A stretch of DNA of 64,000 bases from UBA7702 sp040776805 (GCA_040776805.1 JAXGZS010000001.1:310001-374000); one strand, 5' to 3'; shown: positions 43,643-52,881, numbered from the stretch's first letter. Notes: generated by a model from the letters alone, not told the origin. Numbers and translations: made by a program.

Positions 43643-44808
43643 ATCTGTTTGTAACGGCCAAACTGGCCTTCAACAATATCCGCAGTAACAAATTACGTTC
43701 CGGTCTCACCATGCTGGGTTTGGTGATCGGGATCGCCTCCGTGATCATTTTGGTGGGCATCGGAAACGGCGCCGTTGGCAGTGTGCAAGACCAGGTTTCC
43801 AGTCTTGGCGCCGATGTACTGACGGTGTCGATCAACAACAGCGATACGACCCTTGATTATGAAGACTTGGAGGGTCTTACCTCGTTAAGCCTGATTGACA
43901 GCGCGACGCCGTATCTCGCCGTTTCCGCCACGGTGAGCCGGGGATCAGAGACTTCCTCCCAAACGTCCCTCATTGCGACAAACGCCAATTACCTTACTGT
44001 GATGGGGTACCGGTTGGCAAAAGGCAGAACGATCTCGGAAATCGATATTGAAAACTGCAGCAAAGTGGTGATCATCGGCAGCGACGCCGCCGAAGATCTC
44101 TTCGGTTTAACGGATCCCTTGGGAGAAACGGTGAAAATCGACGGCGACCATTATACCGTGATCGGCGTATTGGAACCTACCGGCTCTTCCATGGGGAATA
44201 ATGTTGACGATATGCTCCTGATGCCGCTGACCAGCGTAAAGTATCTCGGCGGTGCTACCGGTATCAGCAACCTTTATTTGAAAGCCGAAAGCGAAGACGC
44301 GGTGGAGGAAGCCGCCGGCGAGGTGGAAATGTACCTGGCGCGAACCTACGCCCTATCCGTCGATGATGATTTCAGCGTTTCTACCCAGGAATCAACGTTA
44401 GAGGCAATGGCGGATATCACCAATACGATGTCCCTGCTTTTGGGTGGTATTGCCGGAATCTCATTGCTTGTCGGCGGCATCGGTGTGATGAATGTGATGC
44501 TGGTTTCCGTATCGGAACGAACCAAGGAAATCGGCATCAGAAAATCTCTCGGCGCCAAGCGCACGGATATCTTAAAACAGTTTCTCATCGAATCGTTGGT
44601 CCTGAGCTTGTTCGGTGGCATCCTCGGTATCATCGTTGGTATCATCGGCGGTTTCGCGGCGGAGATCTTCGGCGTCTCCTTTGTTCCCGGCGTCGGTGTG
44701 ATCTTAATCGCCTTCAGCGTCTCCGCCGCCGTCGGTTTGGTTTTTGGCATTTTCCCTTCTTACCGTGCCGCCGGCCTACGACCGATTGATGCTCTGAAAC
44801 AGGAATAA
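43639..44808 (+). CDS. MacB-type ABC transporter permease
   Basis: 389 aa. One N-terminal helix after LAFNNIRSNKLRSGLTMLGLVIGIAS-like text (visible as NIRSNKLRSGLTMLGLVIG), a large extracytoplasmic MacB periplasmic-core domain (about 45-260) and three C-terminal FtsX-like helices starting LLLGGIAGISLLVGGIGVMN. SERTKEIGIRKSLGAKRTDI is the coupling loop typical of MacB. Separate ATPase and permease chains, as in Bacillota. Works by mechanotransmission, moving substrates on the outer side of the membrane. Confidence 0.93.
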   Translation: MNLFVTAKLAFNNIRSNKLRSGLTMLGLVIGIASVIILVGIGNGAVGSVQDQVSSLGADVLTVSINNSDTTLDYEDLEGLTSLSLIDSATPYLAVSATVSRGSETSSQTSLIATNANYLTVMGYRLAKGRTISEIDIENCSKVVIIGSDAAEDLFGLTDPLGETVKIDGDHYTVIGVLEPTGSSMGNNVDDMLLMPLTSVKYLGGATGISNLYLKAESEDAVEEAAGEVEMYLARTYALSVDDDFSVSTQESTLEAMADITNTMSLLLGGIAGISLLVGGIGVMNVMLVSVSERTKEIGIRKSLGAKRTDILKQFLIESLVLSLFGGILGIIVGIIGGFAAEIFGVSFVPGVGVILIAFSVSAAVGLVFGIFPSYRAAGLRPIDALKQE

Positions 44809-44825
44809 GGGGAGGTAATCAAAAA

Positions 44826-45680
44826 ATGAAAAAGAAAATTTGGCTCGCCGTCAGCGCTCTGCTCTTGCTGATTCCCGGCATGCTGGCTTATGGGGCTGAC
44901 GATACGAATCTGCTGATCTCTTCTGTCAGCGAAGTCGAAGCCCAGGGCGCGTACGGCTTTTGCGTGGATCTCACCGGGATAGCGGAAACCGATGCCAACT
45001 ATACGCTGTCTCTTACCATTTCTCCGGAAGCTACCGGTTTGACCACAAAAGAGGGTGTTTCCTTCACTTATAATGCCGTGCAAAAATCGTATCAGATCGC
45101 CTCTGCGGATCTGGCGGGGCTTTCTTCACTCAATGCATCGGCGTACCTCCCCGCAGACGCTGTTTCCGGTACAACGTATACCGTTACGGCTGTGGTTTTA
45201 GGCGAAGACGGCGCGTCCATCAGCGATACGCTGACCTTTACGGTGGCCTTAACGCCGGGGCAGGAAGAAACCGGCGGTGAAAGCAAAGAAGTGAGCGAAA
45301 AGGCTGTGGTCAACGGGAGCACATCGGGAGCACCAGCTACAAGCGGCAGTGGCACCGTTGCCGCAACGGATTCTGCTTTATCTGCCGGCACTGCGGCGTA
45401 TCAGGGATCCTACAACAATTATTTATCAAGCCTTACGGTAACGGATTACACGTTCCAGACAGATTTCTCGAAAACCAATGATACGTATTTTATCACGGTA
45501 GCCCATGACGTCAGTAACGTTACCGTGAACGCCGCTGCCGAGGACGCCGCCGCTGTCGTTGCTGTTACAGGAAACGGCGATTTGGCCGTAGGCGTCAATA
45601 AAGTGCTCATCAGCGTTACCGCTGAAAACGGTAACATGAGAACGTACCGAATTTATGTGACCAGGGAGGATATGGCATGA
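44826..45680 (+). CDS. Secreted protein with C-terminal cadherin-like domain, within the export operon
   Basis: 284 aa. Signal peptide about 1-23 (MKKKIWLAVSALLLLIPGMLAYG). About 25-145 is a predicted beta domain of unknown family. A low-complexity Ser/Gly/Ala linker lies at about 155-195. The last ~85 residues (YLSSLTVTDYTF to MRTYRIYVTRED) match the cadherin-like beta-sandwich domain (PF12733 type). It lies 17 nt after the permease and overlaps the second adaptor by 4 nt, so it is made with the exporter. It may be an extracellular partner or a substrate. Confidence 0.8.
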   Translation: MKKKIWLAVSALLLLIPGMLAYGADDTNLLISSVSEVEAQGAYGFCVDLTGIAETDANYTLSLTISPEATGLTTKEGVSFTYNAVQKSYQIASADLAGLSSLNASAYLPADAVSGTTYTVTAVVLGEDGASISDTLTFTVALTPGQEETGGESKEVSEKAVVNGSTSGAPATSGSGTVAATDSALSAGTAAYQGSYNNYLSSLTVTDYTFQTDFSKTNDTYFITVAHDVSNVTVNAAAEDAAAVVAVTGNGDLAVGVNKVLISVTAENGNMRTYRIYVTREDMA

Positions 45681-46714
45681 GCAGAAAAAAGCAGTTGGAA
45701 ACAGGAAAAAGTGGTAAACGCGCTCCATTTTTCAAATGGATCAAATGGATCAAGAAACATAAAATCCCCGTCGCTCTGGGGGCGATCCTTGCGGTGATTG
45801 CCATCTCCGTCATCAGCGGCATCCTTTTGCAAAAAGGCGCCGCTGCCGAATCGGATGCCGATGTTTCCGTTTCCACAACGACGGCGCAAACCATGACCAT
45901 CCGGAATACGCTTTCCTCGGAAGGGGAAATTTCCTCCGCGTTAACAGAAAACATCGAACCCCACGCATCCTATGATCTGGAAGAAGTTTTGGTCAGCGCC
46001 GGCGACGCGGTTGCCGAAGGCGAGCCGCTGTTAAAATATACCAACGGAAAATACATGTACGCCCCTTATGATTTGGTGGTCGACAGCTTCTCCCTCCCTG
46101 ATGAAGAGGAAGCGCTTACCTCGGAGCATTATATTACGGTGGCCAGCAGTGATACGCTGTCCATGACGCTGTCCGTCAGTGAAGAAGACATCGGTAAAGT
46201 CAGCGTCGGCAATGAAGTGGCGATTACGACGTCAACCACAGATACGGCGTATACCGGTTACATTACCTTCATCAGCGAAATGGGTACTTATTCCTCCAGC
46301 GGCTCTACCTTCAGTGCCACCGTGACTTTCGAAAATGACGGCAACCTTAAAATCGGCATGACCGGCACAGCCTCGATCATTTTGGAAGAAGCCGCCGACG
46401 TTGTCGCCGTTCCCTTAACGGCGGTGCAGATCGCCAATGGTGAATCCTATGTGGCGGTGGTGAACGACGACGGTACCACCGAAAACGTGGCGGTGGAAAC
46501 GGGGATCAGCAACGGTTCCTATATCGAGATTACCAGCGGTTTGAGCGGCGGTGAAACCGTGCAGGTGATTTCTGCCGTAGACGATGAAGCAAGCAGCGGC
46601 TTTGGCAATATGGGCGGCGGCGCGATGAGTGGCAGAGAAATGCCCGACGGTTGGGAAATGCCCAGCGGCGGGGAAATGCCCAGCGGCGGGGAGATGCCCG
46701 GCGGCGGCCAGTAA
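45677..46714 (+). CDS. Second MacA/HlyD-like adaptor of the export operon
   Basis: 345 aa. One transmembrane helix (about 29-50), then an adaptor core: TIRNTLSSEGEISSALTENIEP, KYMYAPYDLVVDSFSLP (lipoyl-like turn), MTLSVSEEDIGKVSVGNEV and the C-terminal VVAVPLTAVQIANG ... VETGISNGSYIEI. It is a clear paralogue of the first adaptor. The C-terminus carries a Gly/Met-rich tail with four repeats of EMPxGx encoded by an 18-bp tandem repeat. ATGA overlap with the cadherin-like gene. Similar Met/Gly tails are seen in MacA-like proteins of Clostridia. Confidence 0.87.
   Translation: MSRKKQLETGKSGKRAPFFKWIKWIKKHKIPVALGAILAVIAISVISGILLQKGAAAESDADVSVSTTTAQTMTIRNTLSSEGEISSALTENIEPHASYDLEEVLVSAGDAVAEGEPLLKYTNGKYMYAPYDLVVDSFSLPDEEEALTSEHYITVASSDTLSMTLSVSEEDIGKVSVGNEVAITTSTTDTAYTGYITFISEMGTYSSSGSTFSATVTFENDGNLKIGMTGTASIILEEAADVVAVPLTAVQIANGESYVAVVNDDGTTENVAVETGISNGSYIEITSGLSGGETVQVISAVDDEASSGFGNMGGGAMSGREMPDGWEMPSGGEMPSGGEMPGGGQ
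46637..46708. repeat. 18-bp tandem repeat at the 3' end of the second adaptor gene
   Basis: Four in-frame units of GA(A/G)ATGCCC(G/A)(A/G)CGG..GG; units 2 and 3 are identical. Encodes the EMPSGG-type tail. Confidence 0.9.
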
Positions 46715-46733
46715 AAACGGGAAAAAGAAAAAA

Positions 46734-46782
46734 CAAGAGGGTGTTCCGAAAGTCATTTTATGACCTTCGGAACACCCTCTTG
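46734..46782. terminator. Long bidirectional terminator between convergent genes
   Basis: A stem of about 22 bp (CAAGAGGGTGTTCCGAA... with its complement) ends the MacAB-like operon. The T run lies on the minus strand (TTTTTTCTTTTT), so it is also the terminator of the minus-strand gene at 46803. Confidence 0.9.
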
Positions 46783-46802
46783 CGATAGCATATCGTCAGA
46801 AA

Positions 46803-47279
46803 TCAATCTATTTCACAGGGAACCTCAAGTTCAACGGAGCATTGTTTCACTTCGGCGATATGTGCCTCGATCTTGTCGAGATGCAGCGCAATCTCGGAAA
46901 GGGCCTTTTTGTCGACATTGAAATTAAGAAACAAGTCGTCCATATGTTCGCCGATGGTAATTAGTTTATTGACGGCATTGACAAAATTATCAAAATTGCT
47001 GCTTTTGGCGGCGTTGCGATAACGGGCCAGGTCCTTTTTAATGAAAGCGATCACATCTTCCTCTCTTTTGATGGGATCGTGGGCAAAAGGATAAGGTTTC
47101 AGGCGTTGCAGGTGGTATTGATTCTTGTTGTTGACGTTGAAGGTATAAGAAAGGGTGCAGCAGTTGTTGACCGGGAATTCGATGTAATAGAGGGACCCCG
47201 TGAGTTCCTCCACTTTGCTGGCGCCCAGTTGTCTGCTGGTCATTTCGATGATTTCACCATCGATCGTACTGTCATACAT
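46803..47279 (-). CDS. Hypothetical protein downstream of the NhaD-like transporter
   Basis: 158 aa, not recognised. No signal peptide or membrane segment. The N-terminal half looks beta-rich (ELTGSLYYIEFPVNNCCTLSYTF), the C-terminal half is helical and charged (EEDVIAFIKKDLARYRNAAKS to the end), with a final Cys-containing stretch (CSVELEVPCEID). AAGGA lies 6 nt before the ATG. It begins 26 nt after the stop of the NhaD-like gene on the same strand, so both may share a transcript. A regulatory or partner role to the transporter is possible but unproven. Confidence 0.6.
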   Translation of the reverse strand: MYDSTIDGEIIEMTSRQLGASKVEELTGSLYYIEFPVNNCCTLSYTFNVNNKNQYHLQRLKPYPFAHDPIKREEDVIAFIKKDLARYRNAAKSSNFDNFVNAVNKLITIGEHMDDLFLNFNVDKKALSEIALHLDKIEAHIAEVKQCSVELEVPCEID

Positions 47280-47305
47280 GGCAATTCCTTCTTTCAGTTT
47301 TTAGT

Positions 47306-48577
47306 TTAGATTGCGAAACGCAGCAATAGGTAGCCGGAGGAGATGATGATGGACAGGAGCATCATCGGCGCCCCGATTTTAAGAAAAGCAATGAAGGTAA
47401 TGGGATATCCCTGGCGGTTGCTGATGCCGGAAAGCACCACGTTGGCGGAGGCGCCGATCAGGGTGCCGTTCCCGCCGAGGCAGGCGCCGAGGGAAATCGC
47501 CCACCAAAGGGGTGTCACGTCAATGCCGCTGGCTTCCATGGTTAGAACCAACGGTATCATCGTGGCAACAAAGGGAATGTTATCCAAAATCGCAGAAAGC
47601 AGTGCCGAAATCCAAAGGATCACCAGCATGGTTAAGATCAATTTGCCTGCGGTGGCTCCGATGATCACGTTGGCCAGCAGCGTGATCACACCGGTGGCTT
47701 CCAAAGCGCCGACGACGACGAAAAGCCCGATGAAAAAGAGCAACGTCGGCCATTCAACATGTTGGATGGCCGTCTCCACATTGACGCCGCTGATGATCAC
47801 CATGATGATTCCGGCGGCCAAAGCGACTTCGGAAGATTCCAGACCGATCACGCCGTGAAGCATAAAGCCAAGGACAACGAGGAAAATCATCACCAGGCTC
47901 TTTTTGAAGAGCTTTTCGTCTTTGATGGCTTTCTTTTCGTCAAGGGTTAGAATCTCCGCTTTGGCCTCATCGGTGACACTAAGCTTTTTGCCGTAGATAA
48001 ACCGGAAACAGAAAACCGTGACAACCATGATGACGACCACCACCGGAGCGTCCATTGACAAAAAATCCAAGAAGGAGAAATGGGCGGCGCTGCCGATCAT
48101 AATGTTGGGCGGGTCTCCGATTAAGGTGGCGGTACCGCCGATATTGGAAGCAATGATCTCCGTAATCAAAAAGGGGACTGGGTTTGTCTTCAGCATCTGG
48201 CAGATGGTGATGGTCATGGGCCCTACCAGAAGAACGGTGGTAACATTGTCAAGAAACGCAGATAAAACCGCCGTAACGACCATAAAAGCGATCATAATGC
48301 GCCAAGGGTCTCCTTTGGCCATTTTTGCGGCCTTGATCGCCATATATTCAAAGAGGCCGGATTCTTTCACCGCGGCGACAAAGAGCATCATGCCCAATAA
48401 TACGCCTAAAGTACCGAAATCAATGGCTTCTATGCCTTCGTCAAAGGAAATGATGCCGGAGAGGATCAGGATGATGCCGCCGGCCAAGGCTACGGCGGCT
48501 CTGTGTATTTTTTCACTGACGATCATGGCCATGACCAAGACAAATATGGCAATGGCAAAAAGCTGATTTGTTTCCAT
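47306..48577 (-). CDS. NhaD/ArsB-type ion transporter (IT superfamily)
   Basis: 423 aa, about 11 membrane segments. The motifs LDNVTTVLLVGPMTITI, SNIGGTATLIGDPPNIMIG and the later SAILDNIPFVATMIPL and ACLGGNGTLIGASANVV are those of the ArsB/NhaD/SLC13-like permease family, with the two opposed half-repeats. NhaD members are Na+/H+ antiporters; substrate here is inferred. The longer frame begins at 48613, but GGAG 8 nt before the ATG at 48577 supports the shorter start. It is one of two tandem paralogues. Confidence 0.88.
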   Translation of the reverse strand: METNQLFAIAIFVLVMAMIVSEKIHRAAVALAGGIILILSGIISFDEGIEAIDFGTLGVLLGMMLFVAAVKESGLFEYMAIKAAKMAKGDPWRIMIAFMVVTAVLSAFLDNVTTVLLVGPMTITICQMLKTNPVPFLITEIIASNIGGTATLIGDPPNIMIGSAAHFSFLDFLSMDAPVVVVIMVVTVFCFRFIYGKKLSVTDEAKAEILTLDEKKAIKDEKLFKKSLVMIFLVVLGFMLHGVIGLESSEVALAAGIIMVIISGVNVETAIQHVEWPTLLFFIGLFVVVGALEATGVITLLANVIIGATAGKLILTMLVILWISALLSAILDNIPFVATMIPLVLTMEASGIDVTPLWWAISLGACLGGNGTLIGASANVVLSGISNRQGYPITFIAFLKIGAPMMLLSIIISSGYLLLRFAI

Positions 48578-48611
48578 TATATTACTCCAAATTCTTTTCG
48601 TTATCCCTTTC

Positions 48612-48640
48612 ATCTTACCATTTTGGAGTTATGAAATCAA
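48612..48640 (-). promoter_or_regulatory. Predicted promoter of the intact NhaD-like gene
   Basis: On the minus strand TTGATT (48635-48640), a 17-nt spacer, and TAAGAT (48612-48617). Confidence 0.6.
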
Positions 48641-48696
48641 TACGTGAAACAGATATCAGCATAAAGTGCCTGTAAAAGACATTTACTTTGCTTTTA

Positions 48697-49967
48697 TTAG
48701 AAGGCAAAACGCAGCAGCAGATAACCGGTGGCAATGACCACGGAAATCAGCATCATCGGCATACCGATCTTCAAAAAGCCGATGAAAGTGATGGGATAAC
48801 CGTGCTTGCCGCTGATCCCGGAAAGCACCACATTGGCGGAAGCGCCAATTAAGGTACCGTTACCGCCGAGACAGGCGCCGAGGGAAAGGGCCCACCAAAG
48901 GGGAGCGGCATCAATGCCGCTGGCTTCCATGGTTAAAATCAGGGGAATCATCGTGGCGACGAAGGGGATGTTATCCAAAATCGCCGAAAGCAGGGCGGAA
49001 ACCCAAAGGATGACCAGCATCGTCAAGATCACATTGCCGCCGGTCGCCTGGATGATGCCGTTGGCCATCATGCCGATCACACCCGTTTTGTCCAAAGCGC
49101 CGACGACGACGAAAAGACCGATAAAGAAGAGCAAAGTAGGCCATTCTACATTGTGAATGGCTGTTTCTACGTTGGTTCTGCCGATGATGACCATGATGAT
49201 CCCGGCGGCCAGGGCCACTTCACAAGATTCGACGCCGAGAAAACTGTGGCCAATAAAAGCGGCCACCACGAGAATGATCATGATCACGCTCTTTTTAAAG
49301 AGTTTTTTATCCTTGATAAAGTTTTTTTCATCAAGACCGAGCACCTCGTTTTGGGCTTCGGCGGAGGCGGAGAGCTTTTTCTTGTAAACGAAACGGAAAA
49401 AGATCACCATTGCCACCATGACGACGATAATGACGGGGCTATCGTAAATAATAAAGTCGATGAAGGATAAATTGGCGGCAGTGCCGATCATGATGTTTGG
49501 CGGATCGCCGATTAAGGTCGCGGTGCCCCCTACATTGGAGGCGAGAATTTCCGTGAGCAGAAACGGGACCGGGTTGGTGTTGATCATCCGGCAGATGGTG
49601 ATGGTCATGGGACCCACCAGTAAAACGGTGGTTACATTATCGAGAAAAGCTGAAAATACAGCGGTGACAATCATAAATGCCACCATGATACGCCAGGGGT
49701 CGCCTTTGGCAATTTTTGCCGCTTTGATGGCCATGTACTCAAAAAGCCCCGATTCCTTTACCACGGCAACAAAGAGCATCATACCCAAAAGCACGCCCAT
49801 GGTCGCGAAATCGATGGCTTCAATCCCTAGTCAAAGCTAATGACGCCGGAGACAATCAGGAGGATACCACCGGCCAGGGCTACTGCGGCTCGGTGGACTT
49901 TTTCACTGATGATGACTGCCATTACCAGTACGAATACGGCAATGGCGAAAATCTGACTCGGTTCCAT
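48697..49967 (-). pseudogene. Second NhaD/ArsB-type transporter, frameshifted
   Basis: Tandem paralogue of the gene at 47306-48577. The 5' part (49967 to 49827, MEPSQIFAIAVFVLVMA...) stops at TAG right after ISFD; the rest continues in another frame from about 49829 down to 48697 and encodes all remaining motifs (DNVTTVLLVGP, GGTATLIGDPPN, GGNGTLIGASAN). The intact copy reads ISFDEGIEAIDF at this point, so about one base is missing near 49827-49833. Ribosome site AAGGAAG and promoter are intact. Either a recent loss of function or a sequence error. Confidence 0.88.
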
Positions 49968-49993
49968 AACTAAACTTCCTTTTTTTTCTCTCA

Positions 49994-50022
49994 ATTCTAT
50001 CATAATAAATAGGAAGAGACAA
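49994..50022 (-). promoter_or_regulatory. Predicted promoter of the second NhaD-like gene
   Basis: On the minus strand TTGTCT (50017-50022), a 17-nt spacer, and TAGAAT (49994-49999), about 27 nt before the ATG. Confidence 0.6.
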
Positions 50023-50218
50023 GAACAATTTTTAAAATATTTATTTAATAGGAAAGAATAGAGAAAAACGCTACGGCTCATCAGCGGAAAGAAAATGCCA
50101 TCTTTTTAATCTTAGGGAAAGTTTTTGTTCCCCGCGGAAAGAAAAAGGGAAAAGATGTCGAATCACGAATCTATAGTAGAATAGAAAAAAACACTATTTA
50201 TTGAAATAGGAGGTTTTT

Positions 50219-51304
50219 ATGAAACTCGGTATTTTATGCGGCGGCGGCGATTGCCCCGGTTTGAACGCCGTAATTCGCGCCGTGGTCAAAACAGCCTGCA
50301 AACGAAAGGCGGAAGTGATTGGTTTTTATGACGGTTACAAAGGCCTGATCGAAATGAACTGTACTGTGATGAGTCCCAACGATGTTCGGGGCATTCTGCC
50401 CAAGGGCGGTACGATCTTGGGTACCACAAACCGGGATAATCCCTTCCATTACCCTGTGGAAAGAAACGGGGAAATCGTTTACGAGGATGTCAGCGATAAA
50501 GTGATCAATAACAGCAAAATGTTAGGGCTCGATTGTCTGATCGTCGTCGGCGGTGATGGATCCATGGCCATCAGTTATGAACTGGCGGAAAAAGGACTTC
50601 CGGTCATCGGCGTACCCAAAACCATCGACAATGATCTCCCCCTCACCGACCGCACCTTTGGTTTTGAAACCGCGGTCAATACCGCCACCGACGCCATTGA
50701 TAAATTACATACCACGGCGGAAAGCCACCACCGTGCGATGATCTTAGAAGTCATGGGCCGCGACGCGGGATTCATCGCTCTTTACGCCGGTATTGCCGGC
50801 GGCGCCGACGTGATTTTAATTCCGGAAATTGCTTTCAATGTCAGGGGAATCTTAAAGAAGATTGAATCCCGGAAAAAACGGGGCAGGGCTTTTAGCATCA
50901 TCGTCGTCGCCGAAGGCGCAAAAATCAACGGGGAAAAAGTCATCAGCGGTGAAAACGTGGGCAATCCTTATAACCCGGAAAAGCTCGGCGGCATCGGCAA
51001 CGCCGTGGCGGCGCTTTTAAAGGAAGAAGGCGGCTTGGAAACTCGTTGCATCGTGTTGGGTCATTTGCAGCGGGGGGGCAGTCCTGCGCCTTTCGACCGC
51101 ATTTTATCCAGCCGTTACGGTGTGGCGGCGGTACGAGCGGCCTTTGACGGACGGAGAAACGTCATTGTCTGTTTGAGAAATGACCGCATCGAATTGACGC
51201 CCATCGGGGAATTTGTCCGGGTGCTGAAAAAGGTTGATCCCTGCGGCGAGTTGGTGCAAACAGCCCGGGATTTGGGAATTTCCTTTGGCGACGACGTTTT
51301 ATAA
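50219..51304 (+). CDS. pfkA: 6-phosphofructokinase
   Basis: 361 aa. Phosphorylates fructose 6-phosphate, the committed step of glycolysis. Motifs: LCGGGDCPGLNAVIR, VVGGDGSMAI, PKTIDNDLPLTD with the catalytic Asp, VMGRDAGFIAL and GHLQRGGSP. At the two positions that separate ATP- from pyrophosphate-using enzymes it has Gly (GGDGS, as in ATP enzymes) and Lys (PKTIDND, as in pyrophosphate enzymes), the mixed G104/K124 type. ATP use is therefore likely. Longer than the 320 aa E. coli enzyme. AGGAGG precedes the ATG. Confidence 0.93.
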   Translation: MKLGILCGGGDCPGLNAVIRAVVKTACKRKAEVIGFYDGYKGLIEMNCTVMSPNDVRGILPKGGTILGTTNRDNPFHYPVERNGEIVYEDVSDKVINNSKMLGLDCLIVVGGDGSMAISYELAEKGLPVIGVPKTIDNDLPLTDRTFGFETAVNTATDAIDKLHTTAESHHRAMILEVMGRDAGFIALYAGIAGGADVILIPEIAFNVRGILKKIESRKKRGRAFSIIVVAEGAKINGEKVISGENVGNPYNPEKLGGIGNAVAALLKEEGGLETRCIVLGHLQRGGSPAPFDRILSSRYGVAAVRAAFDGRRNVIVCLRNDRIELTPIGEFVRVLKKVDPCGELVQTARDLGISFGDDVL

Positions 51305-51323
51305 ACGCTTTTTCGACAATTCA

Positions 51324-51352
51324 TTGACATAACAAGCATTATTTAATATAAT
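51324..51352 (+). promoter_or_regulatory. Consensus promoter of purA
   Basis: TTGACA (51324-51329), a 17-nt spacer, and TATAAT (51347-51352): a perfect sigma-A consensus, about 40 nt before the ATG. Confidence 0.85.
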
Positions 51353-51398
51353 TACTTTGTCACTTTATGCACAGCTTAGAGAGAAAGGCGGTCCTTAT

Positions 51399-52679
51399 AT
51401 GCCTGCAACCATTATTGTCGGATCACAATGGGGAGACGAGGGAAAAGGGAAAATCACGGATTTTCTCGCCGACCGTTCCGAAGTCGTCGTTCGTTCCCAA
51501 GGCGGCAACAACGCCGGCCATACGGTCATCAGCGACGGCGCCGAATATAAATTGCATCTCATTCCCTCAGGTATATTGAATAAAGACAGCCTGAACATTG
51601 TCGGCAACGGCGTTGTCGTCGATTTGTCCGTATTGCTTGGTGAAATGGAACAGCTGCAAAAACGGGGTATATCCTTTGAGCGTTTTTATCTTTCCGATCG
51701 GGCCCATTTGATCATGCCCTATCATAAGCTCATCGACGGTCTTGAGGAGAGCGCCAAGGGCGAAGACAAGATCGGTACCACCAAACGGGGGATCGGCCCC
51801 GCTTACAGTGATAAGGTGAACCGCATTGGTATCCGCATCTGCGATCTTCTGGAGTTCGACGAGTTCCAACAAAAACTCCGCGTTGTCCTAAAGCAGAAAA
51901 ACCTATTGTTGGAAAAAATATATGGAGAAGAACCCCTAAACGAAGCGGCGATCGTGAAGGAGTTCGCGATTTTGGCCGAAAGAATCCGCCCTTATGTGGC
52001 GGATACCTCGGTACTTGTCAACGAGTCGTTGAAATCAGGGAAAAAGGTTCTTTTTGAAGGCGCCCAGGCGGTACATCTCGATATCGACCATGGCACCTAT
52101 CCTTTTGTCACATCCTCTTCTCCCTGTGCCGGTGGCGCTCTTACCGGCGCCGGCGTTGGCCCTACCAAAATTGATGCTGTCGTCGGCGTGGCCAAGGCCT
52201 ATACCACCAGAGTGGGCAGCGGTCCGTTCCCCACGGAATTGCACGATGTGTACGCTGAAACCTTGCGCAAAGTCGGCGGCGAATACGGTGTCACCACCGG
52301 CCGTCCCCGTCGCTGCGGTTGGCTTGACGGTGTGGTGCTGCGCTACAGCGCCCGGATTTGCGGCATGACCGACTTGGCATTGACCAAGCTGGACGTTCTT
52401 GATCAGCTATCAGAGCTGAAACTCTGCGTCGCCTATCGGCACGGTGGCCAAATCATGACGGAATTCCCCGCCTCCCTCAGCGCCATGGAACAGTGTGAGC
52501 CGATCTACGAAACCCTCCCCGGCTGGCAGCAGGATATCTCCTCCTGCCGCGACTATGAGGAACTGCCGGAGAACGCCAAAGCCTATATCAAACGGGTGGA
52601 AGAATTGACGGAGACCCCTGTCTCCATCGTTGCCGTCGGCCCCGACCGGCAGCAGACGATTTTAAGAAAAGAATTTTAA
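51399..52679 (+). CDS. purA: Adenylosuccinate synthetase
   Basis: 426 aa. Joins IMP and aspartate using GTP on the way to AMP. N-terminal VGSQWGDEGKGKITD is the P-loop signature, followed by GGNNAGHTV, IGTTKRGIGPAYSDK, EGAQAVHLDIDHGTYPFVTSSS and TTGRPRRCGWLD. The frame is open 14 codons upstream but the family N-terminus starts at the ATG at 51399. Own promoter. Confidence 0.97.
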   Translation: MPATIIVGSQWGDEGKGKITDFLADRSEVVVRSQGGNNAGHTVISDGAEYKLHLIPSGILNKDSLNIVGNGVVVDLSVLLGEMEQLQKRGISFERFYLSDRAHLIMPYHKLIDGLEESAKGEDKIGTTKRGIGPAYSDKVNRIGIRICDLLEFDEFQQKLRVVLKQKNLLLEKIYGEEPLNEAAIVKEFAILAERIRPYVADTSVLVNESLKSGKKVLFEGAQAVHLDIDHGTYPFVTSSSPCAGGALTGAGVGPTKIDAVVGVAKAYTTRVGSGPFPTELHDVYAETLRKVGGEYGVTTGRPRRCGWLDGVVLRYSARICGMTDLALTKLDVLDQLSELKLCVAYRHGGQIMTEFPASLSAMEQCEPIYETLPGWQQDISSCRDYEELPENAKAYIKRVEELTETPVSIVAVGPDRQQTILRKEF

Positions 52680-52852
52680 AATCGCATGGGATCATCGCAA
52701 ACAGGTTTCAAAGCGCATCCCGCCTCATTTTCCTATAGAATCAGGTGCATCAAGGCGGTGCGGTTTGGCCTTTCCAGCGTTGGGAATACTTTACGATTAC
52801 AGAGAAATTTTGCGTATCCCGGCAATCAAACCAAGAAATTAAGGAAAAGTGA

Positions 52853-52881
52853 TTGACAAAATCTTCGAAATTTGATACAAT
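52853..52881 (+). promoter_or_regulatory. Promoter of the tRNA cluster
   Basis: TTGACA (52853-52858), a 17-nt spacer, and TACAAT (52876-52881), 16 nt before tRNA-Lys. Confidence 0.8.

Noticed and set aside
49820..49840. Programmed frameshift in the second NhaD-like gene
   Set aside because: The site reads TTT GAC TAG with no slippery run in the required frame; the tandem intact copy has a normal in-frame codon there.
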